Shown here: in pieces, positions 7,733-15,689 of the stretch
Numbering within the stretch: the first letter of the stretch is position 1
How the letters are laid out: every line of letters begins with the position of its first letter
Source: SAR202 cluster bacterium bin87
Lineage (GTDB): Bacteria; Chloroflexota; Dehalococcoidia; Lucifugimonadales; UBA3495
Assembly (NCBI GenBank): GCA_002238825.1
Contig: MPNC01000011.1
Coordinates: forward strand, 1 to 64,000
Reading direction: 5' to 3'
DNA: 64,000 nt
Position numbers and translations under genes: made by a program
The notes under the pieces: generated by a model
Told to the model about the DNA's origin: nothing
Database searches by the model: none
The model's input: the letters and a program-made list of their open reading frames with translations, nothing else

Positions 7733-7872
7733 TTACAATGAAGGCGGGTCAGCGGGGGCGCCCTCGACCAGCGGCAGAGTGAAGATGAACCGGGCACCAG
7801 GCCCGGCCCGTCGCTCTCGCCCCGGATGCGGTCCCGTGGGCCTCCACGATCCCCGAACTCAGTCGACCGCCG
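7733..7872 (-). pseudogene. Histidine kinase, extreme C-terminal fragment
   Basis: Reading across two small frame breaks gives LSSGIVEAHG, then RIRGESDGPGL, then GARFIFTLPLVEGAPADPPSL and a stop at 7733. This is the G2 box and last strand of a HATPase_c domain in a hybrid or sensor histidine kinase. Upstream (above 7872) the homology stops, so the dimerisation helix, N box and G1 box are gone. The ISNCY element lies directly beyond its stop codon. The orphan response regulator at 2105 may once have had such a partner, but that is speculation. Confidence 0.6.
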
Positions 7873-8221
7873 GAGAAATGGCGCTGCCGCCGGTCAATCC
7901 AAAGTATTGAGTTTCCCGTAACATTCTCCGGTGAGGCAACAGGAATCGGCAAGAATGGTTGACGCGGGACAAGCGTGCCGGGGTGTAGAATTTCCAGCAA
8001 CGTAAACGCGACCAACGAACTCTGCCACCTCGGTTGCGCGGTTCGACATGAAATTGCGGCGCGAGCCATGGGAGGCCGTATTGGCTCCGCTGTGAAGCAC
8101 TGCTGTCCGTGCATCAACCACTCGCGCCGCTGGTAAGTCTGATCGAGGGCGTGTCCACACTGGTGGTATTCCCGGCCTCTATTGGTTTCACCGGATAGAC
8201 TGACGCTGTATCCTCACCGCC
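7873..8221. other. Gap before channel gene
   Basis: 350 bp without a recognisable gene. It includes an isolated AACTCTGCCA half-site at about 8017 matching the palindrome at 6343. The 5' region of the channel gene has no strong sigma-70 promoter that I can point to. Confidence 0.45.
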
Positions 8222-9055
8222 ATGAAAAATCTGGCTAACTTCGCATCCAAGCCCGTCAACGCCACATGGTTCGAATACTTCATCATCGGCGTCATCATTG
8301 TCAACGGTATCATACTGGGGCTAGAGACTTCATCCGTCATCAGCCGTCTCTACGGCGACTGGCTATACTTGGGCAACGACATTGCCCTGTGGGTGTTCAT
8401 CGTCGAGGCCGCGCTCAAGATGCTGGCCCTGTGGCCCCGGCCACAGCGATACTTCCGCGACGGGTGGAATGTTTTTGACTTTCTGATCATCGTTTTCGCC
8501 TTGGTGCCCGCCACCGGCCAGTTTGCGATGATCGCTCGGCTGGCGCGGCTGCTGCGGGTAGTGCGGCTCATCTCGGCAATCCGGGACCTGCGCCTAATCG
8601 TCGCCGCCCTGGTGCGTTCCATTCCCAGCGTGGGCCACGTCATGATGCTGATGAGCATAGTGGCGTACATCTACGCGATAATGGGACACCAACTATTCCA
8701 CGAGCACGACCCGGAACACTGGGGCACCCTCGGAAGATCTCTGCTGACCCTGTTCAACATCACCACCTTGGACAACTGGACCCAGATCATGAACACCGCT
8801 ATGGAGCATCACCCGTGGTCATGGGTCTATTTCGTCAGTTTCGTAGTGGTCGGAACGTTCGTTGTCATTAATCTGTTTATTGCCATCATAATCAACAGCC
8901 TGGACGAGGCCAAAGCGGAACGCGCCTCCGAGGTGGACGGGCCGGTTTCACAAGCGGAACTGTTGGCAGAAATCCGAGCCACTCAGGAAGCCCTCAAAAG
9001 GCTGGAGGACAAACTTCGGCCAAGCGACGCACAAAGCGACCATCTTGCCGATTGA
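8222..9055 (+). CDS. One-domain voltage-gated cation channel (BacNav/NaChBac type)
   Basis: 277-residue six-helix channel subunit, expected to assemble as a tetramer in the inner membrane. S1 is about 17-36, S2 52-70, S3 82-96. The S4 voltage sensor has Arg106, 109, 112 and 115 at every third residue, with Arg121 and 124 beyond. S5 is about 135-158. The pore helix LLTLFNIT is followed by the selectivity filter Thr182-Leu-Asp184-Asn-Trp186, and S6 is 199-226 (NLFIAIIINSLDE). Residues 243-266 form the C-terminal tetrameric coiled coil typical of the family (ELLAEIRATQEALKRLEDKL). Classic sodium channels have TLESW; Asp at this position and Asn in place of Ser suggest altered or relaxed ion selectivity. 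The family assignment is firm; the selectivity is inference. Confidence 0.93.
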   Translation: MKNLANFASKPVNATWFEYFIIGVIIVNGIILGLETSSVISRLYGDWLYLGNDIALWVFIVEAALKMLALWPRPQRYFRDGWNVFDFLIIVFALVPATGQFAMIARLARLLRVVRLISAIRDLRLIVAALVRSIPSVGHVMMLMSIVAYIYAIMGHQLFHEHDPEHWGTLGRSLLTLFNITTLDNWTQIMNTAMEHHPWSWVYFVSFVVVGTFVVINLFIAIIINSLDEAKAERASEVDGPVSQAELLAEIRATQEALKRLEDKLRPSDAQSDHLAD

Positions 9056-9111
9056 GAAAATGCTCCACAATGGAAATGACCACTGCGGACGGTCGAATTG
9101 TTGTTCGGCGC

Positions 9112-11937
9112 TCAGTTTCGGTTGATAGTGCCGTCGCGCTGGCAAACGGTACGTAAGGCGCATGAATTGCACACCTTTATAGGAGGGCGGGTGCGTACCG
9201 TGAAATCTTCCGCCGTGATGGCTTGGGTGACACCGGCAGCCCACTGGGTGGCTCCCAAGATCCGCTCCGGAGTGGGGATGAAAGATTCGATGGCCTCTGC
9301 TGGATTTGTTTCCGCCGTCCAATAAATGTGGGTGCGCGAAACAGGACGCCCGAATTGTTGTTCAGCCATGTGGGCGTAGAGCATCAACTGCCGCTCATAT
9401 TCCGTTCGGCGCTGCGCAGTCCAGGTTGACCGATTTCCGGTTTTGAAATCAGTGACCTCCAGGGCGCCGTCATTCTCCGTGAGCAGATCGGTCCTGCCCC
9501 GCAGCACAAACGCTCCTTCGTCGGTCCGAAGGTCGACCTCGCTGGCGACGATGGAGGGAAACACGCCTGCGTTCGCCCCTACGTATCGGGACACCTGGCG
9601 ATAAGCCGCCTCAACCGCGTTGCGGCTCTCGGCCGGGCCCAGCAACGACAACGCAGTTCTGCTCTGCTCGGTGACAGTCTGCCTCAGCGGTATCTGGTCC
9701 GGTGAAACGCCTCGGAGCACAGCCCGATTTACAACGTCGATACTGCCGTGAACGATATCGCCCACGAGACCGTGGGAAATAACAGGCTCTACGAACCTGT
9801 GCTTCCGAAAATACTGATACCGCCTCGGGCATGATCCGTATTTGGCCAAGTCCGCAGTCACGGAGTAGACCGGAGGTGGCGGTGGCGACGCCTTTCGGGG
9901 AAATCGCTGTTGCGCCAAAGTCCGGTGCGTGTTGGCTGACCACCGTGGCAGCGATTTCCACAGTTGTTCCAGGGTCGGGGACGGGTTGCGGTTGCCACAT
10001 AAAACCAGCAGTCGCTCAGCCCTGGTGAAAGCCACATACTTGCACCGCGCCGGTTCCATCGCGTCCGGTCCGGCACCGGCGCGCCAACTCTGAGCGGATG
10101 GGGAATCAAATACGTCTGAGCCGCTTTTTCGTGTGACTGGATCGTGATTCAATGAACCCACGGCGACCACAGGGAATTCCCGTCCTTTGCTCTGGTGAAC
10201 GGTCAAGATTTGCGCGTGTCCCCCCGCCGTTCGCTCGGTTTCGGCAACGCGATGCCATCCCCCGTTCTGGTAGAGCAACGGTAGAAATCTCTCAAAGAAG
10301 TCGTACCTCAAGGCCTGTACCCGTTCTCCGCAAATTTGCCGGTGCCCGTAATGCACATGAAAGGCCTCGACGCAGCGAGACCAAAGCGCCAGACTTGCCG
10401 CGGTTTTCGGATCGTCCAGCATCGTCGAAAAAGGCTCGACCGATAGGAGGCTATAGCAGTAGTCGTGCAGGTTGCGCGCCAAGGTGTAGCCCCGTTGGGC
10501 AGCCTCACGAATTTGTTGGGGCCATCGGAGCAACGCACGGCCTAGCACGGATCTATCATCAATGCCGGCCCGAACTCGTTCGGCCGCGTCCTGAAGACAA
10601 CGATGGAACGAACCGTCCACTGCGCGGGAGCCATCGCCCCGATGGGAAAAATCACCGAAAACGATGGCAAGACAACCGATCATGAGCCTGATTTCAGGTC
10701 TATCGAAGAGCCCACCTTGGCGACCCACAACGTGGGGGACCCCGTGCCGTTGGAATGCCTCAGTGTATGGCCGACAAATGTCGCCCTTGGCAGTGTGGAG
10801 CAGCAACGCCACCTGGTCATAGTCTTCGATGACCCCATCCGCTTTCAATCTAACGAACAACCGGGCTAGCTGGTCGGCTTCGTCTTCTGGCGTCCGGCCA
10901 TCCACGGCCAACACGCTGGGGTACTCTGGCTCAACATGTTCACCGGGAGACCGCAATGCCGCGGCGCACCGGCCAACCGAATCGCCGGTCGTTTTCTCGA
11001 TCCACTCCGACGCCGTTTCTGCGATTCCTTTATCCGAGCGGAAATTCTCGGAAAGGCGAAGGGTCCGGCAATCTGGAACGGTGGTGGCGAACGAGGCCAT
11101 GTTGCCCGGCAGGGCGCCGCGGAAACTATAGATGCTCTGGTTGTCGTCGCCGAAAACCACCAAATTTCCGCTGCGTGTGGTCCATCGCCGGAAGATTTTT
11201 TCCTGCAGCGGGCTCGTATCCTGGTACTCGTCCACCATCACCTGAGAATGTTCATTGATGATTTCGTCGGAGTCAGGGTCGGAGAGCAGGTCGTGAGCCC
11301 ACCGCAATAAGTGACAAAAATCCGCGAAGTGCGCCGCCTTCAGAACAGCCTCATATTCAAGGTAAACGCTGGCCAGGACGCTGCGGAAGGGGTCGCGGCT
11401 ACCAACCATGTCGGTTGGGTTCAAACACTGGTCCACCATATGGTCGAAGGCCTGGAGCAACCCATTGGTGGTATGGGGAGTCGATCGCCAACGGCTGGAT
11501 AGAATCTCCCGTTGTCTCTTGGTCGTGATGTTAGTCAAATGGCTGTCCAGAAATGCCGACCTGCCGAGGTCGTCCAACACGCTGAACCGGGGAGAGATAA
11601 TGTGCTGACCATACGCCCGCAGCAGGTTTTGGCAAAAGCCGTGGATCGTATTGATCTGAACCTGCGACCAGTCGGCATGCGGCCGGACGGCCCGCGCCGC
11701 GTCGATGAAACGCTTCTCAAGGTCCAGAGCCGCATCGCGCGAAAAGGTGGTAATGACAAGGTTTTCTGGACGCACGTGTTCTGAGGCGAGGAGGTTGATA
11801 GCCCTGAGAATTACGGTCTGGGTCTTTCCGGAGCCAGGACCTGCTTTCACCGCTAGCGGACCGGAAACGTGCTCGACCACCGCCTGCTGCTCGTTGGTGA
11901 GATGTGCGCAAAGTCGCTCTATTTCTGAAACGGTCAT
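9112..11937 (-). CDS. UvrD/Rep-like helicase with C-terminal Fe-S PD-(D/E)XK nuclease
   Basis: 941-residue SF1A DNA helicase-nuclease. It has a Q motif near 17, Walker A 32-39 (AGPGSGKT), Walker B 233-240 (VMVDEYQD), motif III about 263-275 (GDDNQSIYSFRGA), motif IV LSENFRSD, motif V (TVHQSKGREFPVV) and motif VI (YVAFTRAERLL). The C-terminal third starts with a lone Cys (KYGSCPRRYQYF) and carries a RecB-type nuclease core (RTDLLTENDGALEVTDFKTG). It ends with Cys923-x2-Cys926-x5-Cys932, so four Cys would hold a 4Fe-4S cluster as in AddB and Cas4. It should unwind and resect DNA ends. It is the only gene between the channel gene and a broken second channel copy, in the opposite orientation. A house-keeping repair role or a defence role are both possible. 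Confidence 0.92.
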   Translation of the reverse strand: MTVSEIERLCAHLTNEQQAVVEHVSGPLAVKAGPGSGKTQTVILRAINLLASEHVRPENLVITTFSRDAALDLEKRFIDAARAVRPHADWSQVQINTIHGFCQNLLRAYGQHIISPRFSVLDDLGRSAFLDSHLTNITTKRQREILSSRWRSTPHTTNGLLQAFDHMVDQCLNPTDMVGSRDPFRSVLASVYLEYEAVLKAAHFADFCHLLRWAHDLLSDPDSDEIINEHSQVMVDEYQDTSPLQEKIFRRWTTRSGNLVVFGDDNQSIYSFRGALPGNMASFATTVPDCRTLRLSENFRSDKGIAETASEWIEKTTGDSVGRCAAALRSPGEHVEPEYPSVLAVDGRTPEDEADQLARLFVRLKADGVIEDYDQVALLLHTAKGDICRPYTEAFQRHGVPHVVGRQGGLFDRPEIRLMIGCLAIVFGDFSHRGDGSRAVDGSFHRCLQDAAERVRAGIDDRSVLGRALLRWPQQIREAAQRGYTLARNLHDYCYSLLSVEPFSTMLDDPKTAASLALWSRCVEAFHVHYGHRQICGERVQALRYDFFERFLPLLYQNGGWHRVAETERTAGGHAQILTVHQSKGREFPVVAVGSLNHDPVTRKSGSDVFDSPSAQSWRAGAGPDAMEPARCKYVAFTRAERLLVLCGNRNPSPTLEQLWKSLPRWSANTHRTLAQQRFPRKASPPPPPVYSVTADLAKYGSCPRRYQYFRKHRFVEPVISHGLVGDIVHGSIDVVNRAVLRGVSPDQIPLRQTVTEQSRTALSLLGPAESRNAVEAAYRQVSRYVGANAGVFPSIVASEVDLRTDEGAFVLRGRTDLLTENDGALEVTDFKTGNRSTWTAQRRTEYERQLMLYAHMAEQQFGRPVSRTHIYWTAETNPAEAIESFIPTPERILGATQWAAGVTQAITAEDFTVRTRPPIKVCNSCALRTVCQRDGTINRN

Positions 11938-12531
11938 GTTGTTTTCCTCGCATTGATGCGGTTGTCACGGTCGCGAGAGAATGTTGGCTTCGAGCTGGGC
12001 TCGGGACGAAAAGATGGATAGGTTTACGGGTGCTGACCGGTATCAGGGGATCGGTTTGTCACTCAAGCAGTTGTCACAAGAGGAGGGCGGAAAAATCCCC
12101 TATAATAGTGGTCCTGCGTGAAGTATCACCAGTTGTGATCGGAATGCGCAGTGCTCTGCGAATTCGACCTGAGGGAGTTGGTCCGGTGAAGCGCACATAG
12201 TACGGGTGCCGGTATTGCGTTGTCCGTGACGAGTTTGGAGCGGTATATCGTGGTGCTGTTTCACCGAGGGTTCCCTATTACAGTCGGCGTAAATCGTACC
12301 CGCTGGCGGCCTGTGCAGAGCGTCGCCGGACCCCATCTGCTCAGCGGCGTACTTATCCACTGCCTGACCCTTGATCTGTTTCTGTATCCACGGAGGGTGC
12401 GATCCTTTTGGGCGATTGGGGTTCGTTCCGTCGCCGTCTGTCCGTTGAGGACTGTTGCCGTAGCGAGAGCTGCCGCAGGCCCGGTATCGGCCCGCTCCAG
12501 AGAGCTACGTTCAAAGTATGACGATTTAATA
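11938..12531. other. Gap upstream of helicase and channel remnant
   Basis: No gene recognised. It holds a consensus TATAAT at 12101 on the plus strand. The open frame starting at 12220 resembles a channel only from 12532 onward. Confidence 0.45.
12077..12106 (+). promoter_or_regulatory. Possible sigma-70 promoter (perfect -10)
   Basis: A perfect TATAAT lies at 12101-12106 in an AT-richer patch (AAAAATCCCCTATAATAG). There is no good -35 at 16-18 bp; TTGTCA at 12071-12076 is 24 bp upstream, which is too far. It would read toward the channel remnant. Confidence 0.25.
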
Positions 12532-12714
12532 GCGACATTCATCGCGATCATCATCAACAGCCTGGACGAGACGAAGCGAGGCAACCTGCAGGAAGGGCTC
12601 GAGCCGGTCTCCCGCCAGGACCTGGTGCGCGAGTTGCGGGCTACGCAGGAGACGTTGAAGCGACTGGAAGAGCGGCTGAACGCGGACGACGCCGAGGAAG
12701 AGGACCGTCGCTAG
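12532..12714 (+). pseudogene. Truncated voltage-gated channel copy (S6 end and coiled coil)
   Basis: Sixty codons read TFIAIIINSLDETKRGNLQ and then SRQDLVRELRATQETLKRLEERL, clearly homologous to residues 218-266 of the channel at 8222 (LFIAIIINSLDEAK, ELLAEIRATQEALKRLEDKL). The region upstream in the same frame (12220-12531) bears no resemblance to S1-S5. DNA-level divergence from the first copy is substantial, so this is an old paralog or a separately acquired gene rather than a recent duplication. Without voltage sensor and pore it cannot form a channel. Confidence 0.75.
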
Positions 12715-12753
12715 CGGCGTCGTGCTCGCACGAACCGGGTTTGCGGCGGGGAA

Positions 12754-12867
12754 CGTCAGAATCAGGATTTGCGGGATTTTATGATTGGACAGGACTGCAG
12801 TGCTCTATCACCGTACGGTCCCAATCCTGATAATCCCCAAATCTTGAAAATCCTGATTTTGGCGAAT
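12754..12867. repeat. GAATCAGGATT inverted repeat (copy 1)
   Basis: The arms CGTCAGAATCAGGATT and AATCCTGATTTTGGCG bracket inner arms built from GATTGG and CCAATCCTGATAATCC, giving an approximately 114-bp imperfect palindrome. A shorter relative lies at 39022-39075. It probably forms a long hairpin between genes; widespread repeats of this kind are known from many bacterial genomes. Confidence 0.65.
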
Positions 12868-12943
12868 TACGCATGAGCGACGCCGAGCCGTTTCGCACGG
12901 GTGGTATCATTGGCCCGAACCACCCGGAGATGGAGGGATTGAC

Positions 12944-13960
12944 GTGCCTTTTGGAGACAATGACTGGCTGGCCCTGACCCAGGAAGACCCGATAGAGCCT
13001 GACATCCCGCTGTGCGACCCGCACCATCACTTTTGGGACCGGCGCATGCCGAGCGTGCCCTACCAGCGTTACCTGCTCCACGAACTGATGGCCGACCTTG
13101 ATTCGGGCCACAACGTGCGGTCCACCGTTTTTGTTGAGGCGAGGTCCATGTATCGCGCCGACGGTCCCGCGGAACTGCAACCGGTGGGCGAGGTCGAGTT
13201 CGTGCAGGGGTTGGCGGCAGCCAGCGCCAGCGGCACCTACGGAGAGGCCCGGGCCGCGGCCGCCATCGTCGGCCACGCCGACCTCAAGCTCGGGGATGAC
13301 GTGGCCCGGGTGCTGGAAGCGCTGCAGGCGGCCAGCCCGAACCGGTTCAAGGGCATCCGGCACAACGTGACCTGGAGTCCCGACCCGCTTATAGAGAACC
13401 GGGACACCCAGGGGATCATGTCCAACGAGACCTTCCGCGCCGGAGCCCGGGCGCTGGCCCGAATGGGTCTTTCGTTGGACGTGATGCTGTCGTTTCCCCA
13501 GCTGAACGAACTTGCCGAGTTCGCGCGGGCGGTGCCCGAGGTGTCCATCATCCTGAATCATGTGGGCGGAGTCAGCCGCACGGGTATCTACGCCGGCAAG
13601 GACGACGAGGTCATCCCGGCCTGGCGGGACGGCATCCAAGCCGTGGCCGAGTGTCCCAACGTCACGTGCAAACTGGGCGGATTGGGTATGCCGCGCTGGG
13701 GCTTCCGCTGGCACGCGCGCGCCGAGCCCATCGGCTCTGAGGAGTTGGCGGAGGCCATGACCCCGTGGCTGACCCATTGCATTGAGCAGTTCGGCCCGGA
13801 TCGCTGCATGTTCGAGAGCAACTTCCCGCCGGACAAGGTCTCCTTCTCGTACAACGTGATGTACAACGCCTTCAAGCGGCTATCCCGGAAATACAGCGCG
13901 AGCGAGCGGGCAGATCTGCTCCATGACACGGCGGTTCGGGTGTACCGCATCTCGGCTTAA
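12944..13960 (+). CDS. Amidohydrolase_2 family metal-dependent hydrolase (twin A)
   Basis: 338-residue TIM-barrel hydrolase of the Amidohydro_2 (PF04909-type) family. The N-terminal metal motif is CDPHHHFWD at about 24-32. The barrel strands carry STVFVEAR, FKGIRHNV, SIILNHVGG (His at strand 6) and the final Asp/Glu region CMFESNFPPDK. Members hydrolyse or decarboxylate lactones and aromatic acids. The start is GTG 12944, with GGAGATGGAGG upstream. The GMC oxidoreductase follows after 17 bp, so the two likely form an operon: oxidation of an alcohol to a lactone or acid, then hydrolysis. A close twin of identical length lies at 45108. Confidence 0.88.
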   Translation: MPFGDNDWLALTQEDPIEPDIPLCDPHHHFWDRRMPSVPYQRYLLHELMADLDSGHNVRSTVFVEARSMYRADGPAELQPVGEVEFVQGLAAASASGTYGEARAAAAIVGHADLKLGDDVARVLEALQAASPNRFKGIRHNVTWSPDPLIENRDTQGIMSNETFRAGARALARMGLSLDVMLSFPQLNELAEFARAVPEVSIILNHVGGVSRTGIYAGKDDEVIPAWRDGIQAVAECPNVTCKLGGLGMPRWGFRWHARAEPIGSEELAEAMTPWLTHCIEQFGPDRCMFESNFPPDKVSFSYNVMYNAFKRLSRKYSASERADLLHDTAVRVYRISA

Positions 13961-13977
13961 CTCGAGGGCATGACGGC

Positions 13978-15504
13978 ATGAAATACGACGTGATCATCGT
14001 GGGCGCCGGTTCGGCCGGCTGCGTTCTCGCCAACCGGTTGTCGGAGGATCCCAGCCGGTCGGTGCTGCTCCTGGAGGCCGGGCCGGATTACACCATCGAC
14101 CAGCTGCCTGACGAGTTGAAATATGACATGAACCAGGCCGCGTCCGAGGAGGGCGCGGCGCACAACTGGTCGTTTGTCGGCCAGTCAACGCCACAGAATC
14201 CGCGTCCCATCCACGTCGCGCGGGGCAAGGTCACCGGCGGCAGCAGCGCCATCAACCACCAGATCGTGCTGCGCGGAGCGCCGGAGGATTTCGACGGATG
14301 GGCTGCGTCGGGCAACGACGAGTGGAGTTACCAGAAAACGCTGCCCTACTTCCGCCGTCTGGAAAACGACGCCGACATCCGCGACGATTTCCACGGAACC
14401 GACGGCCCGATACCCGTGTGGCGGCACGCCCGCGAGGACTGGCTGCCCCTGCACGCCGCCTTCTACCAGGCCTGCCGGGACCTCGGCTTCCCGGACGACC
14501 CCGACATGAACCACCCCGACGCCACCGGCGTGGGCCAGGTGCCCCTGAATAACCCCGGCGGCGTCCGGATGAGCACCGCCATCACCTACCTGGACGCCTG
14601 CCGGCACCGCCTCAACCTCACCATCCGGGCCAACGTGACGGTGCGGCGCATCGTGTTTGATGGCAAGCGCGCCACCGGAGTGGAGGTGGAAAGCGGCGGT
14701 GACGCGTTCGTCGTCGAAGGAGACGAGATCATCCTCAGCGCCGGAGCGATTGCCTCGCCGCAACTGCTGCTCCTGTCGGGGGTTGGCGCGGCCGAGCAGT
14801 TGCGCCCGTTGGGCATCGAGACGGTCCACGACCTGCCCGGCGTGGGTCGGAGCATGAAAAACCACCCGTCGGTGTCCATTGTGTACCGTTCGCAGCCCGA
14901 CCACCACCTGGCTCCCGACGCGCCGCGCAACCAGGTGGGGCTGCGGTTCACCGCCGAGGGATCGGCTGACCGCAATGACATCCAGGTCCAGCCCACGACG
15001 TCGTATCCCGAGAGCCGGGAAGCGCCCAATATCCGCGTGGGATGCCGGCTGGAATACCCCTACAGCGAAGGCGTGCTGAAACTGGCGTCTGCGGACGTAT
15101 CGATGCAGCCGGACCTGGACTTCCGTTTCCTGACTGATCCTCGGGACACTGACCGGTTCCGCGACGCGGTGCGCCGCACCGTGGCGATTTTCGAGCATCC
15201 AGCTTTCAACGACCTGCTGGCGGAACGCCTGTCGCCGACTGACGCGGACCTGGCGGACGACGCTTCCCTGGACGCATGGCTGCAGCAGAGCGCCGGCATC
15301 GCCGGTCACACTTCGGTCACCTGCAAGATGGGTCCGGCGGCGGATCCAACGGCCGTGGTGGACCAGTATTGCAAGGTGCACGGCCTGCGGAACCTGCGGG
15401 TGGTTGACGCGTCGGTCATGCCCGACATAGTCCGGGCCAACACCAACGCCACCATCATAATGATGGCCGAGCGCGCGGCCGACTTCATCAAAGAAGGAAG
15501 TTAG
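13978..15504 (+). CDS. GMC-family FAD oxidoreductase (choline/alcohol dehydrogenase-like)
   Basis: 508 residues. The N-terminal FAD-binding Rossmann motif is GAGSAGCVLANRLSE (8-22), with the ELLEAGP-type Glu in LLLEAGPDY. GMC signature 1 is GKVTGGSSAINHQIVLRG and signature 2 is GAIASPQLLLLSGVG. The C-terminal substrate domain has HTSVTCKMG, and the final block NTNATIIMMAERAAD supplies the catalytic His/Asn region. It oxidises a primary or secondary alcohol using FAD; choline is only one of many possible substrates. It lies 17 bp downstream of an amidohydrolase on the same strand. A dispersed repeat begins just after its stop codon. Confidence 0.92.
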   Translation: MKYDVIIVGAGSAGCVLANRLSEDPSRSVLLLEAGPDYTIDQLPDELKYDMNQAASEEGAAHNWSFVGQSTPQNPRPIHVARGKVTGGSSAINHQIVLRGAPEDFDGWAASGNDEWSYQKTLPYFRRLENDADIRDDFHGTDGPIPVWRHAREDWLPLHAAFYQACRDLGFPDDPDMNHPDATGVGQVPLNNPGGVRMSTAITYLDACRHRLNLTIRANVTVRRIVFDGKRATGVEVESGGDAFVVEGDEIILSAGAIASPQLLLLSGVGAAEQLRPLGIETVHDLPGVGRSMKNHPSVSIVYRSQPDHHLAPDAPRNQVGLRFTAEGSADRNDIQVQPTTSYPESREAPNIRVGCRLEYPYSEGVLKLASADVSMQPDLDFRFLTDPRDTDRFRDAVRRTVAIFEHPAFNDLLAERLSPTDADLADDASLDAWLQQSAGIAGHTSVTCKMGPAADPTAVVDQYCKVHGLRNLRVVDASVMPDIVRANTNATIIMMAERAADFIKEGS

Positions 15505-15635
15505 TTACCCACTTCGCCTGGGCTGTCATTGCGAGCGAAGCGCGGCAATCTCGTTGCCGCCAGGAACGCGGTTGCGGCAACGAGATCGCCACGTCGCTGC
15601 GTTCCTCGCGGAGACAGGACGGGTACGAATGAGAG
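15505..15635. repeat. MITE-like inverted repeat, copy A
   Basis: The core GTCATTGCGAGCGAAGCGCGG (15525 on) pairs with the complement of CGAGATCGCCACGTCGCTGC and GTTCCTCGCGGAGAC. The outer arms TTACCCACTT and GGGTACGAATGAGAG extend it to about 130 bp. Four more full copies lie at about 29041, 44889, 51097 and 54953. Confidence 0.8.
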
Positions 15636-15689
15636 ATTGTGCCCGGTTGCACGCGCCGCGCAAGCCGGTGGGACGGAGCGGGCCGCTGG

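Noticed and set aside
12220-12531. N-terminal part of the frame leading into the channel remnant
   Set aside because: No resemblance to S1-S5 of a channel and no hydrophobic helix pattern; only the part from 12532 is kept.
14185-15381. Long minus-strand open frame of about 400 codons opposite the GMC oxidoreductase
   Set aside because: Shadow of a strongly supported GC-rich gene. The minus frame is rich in Arg, Gly, Val and His and matches no family.
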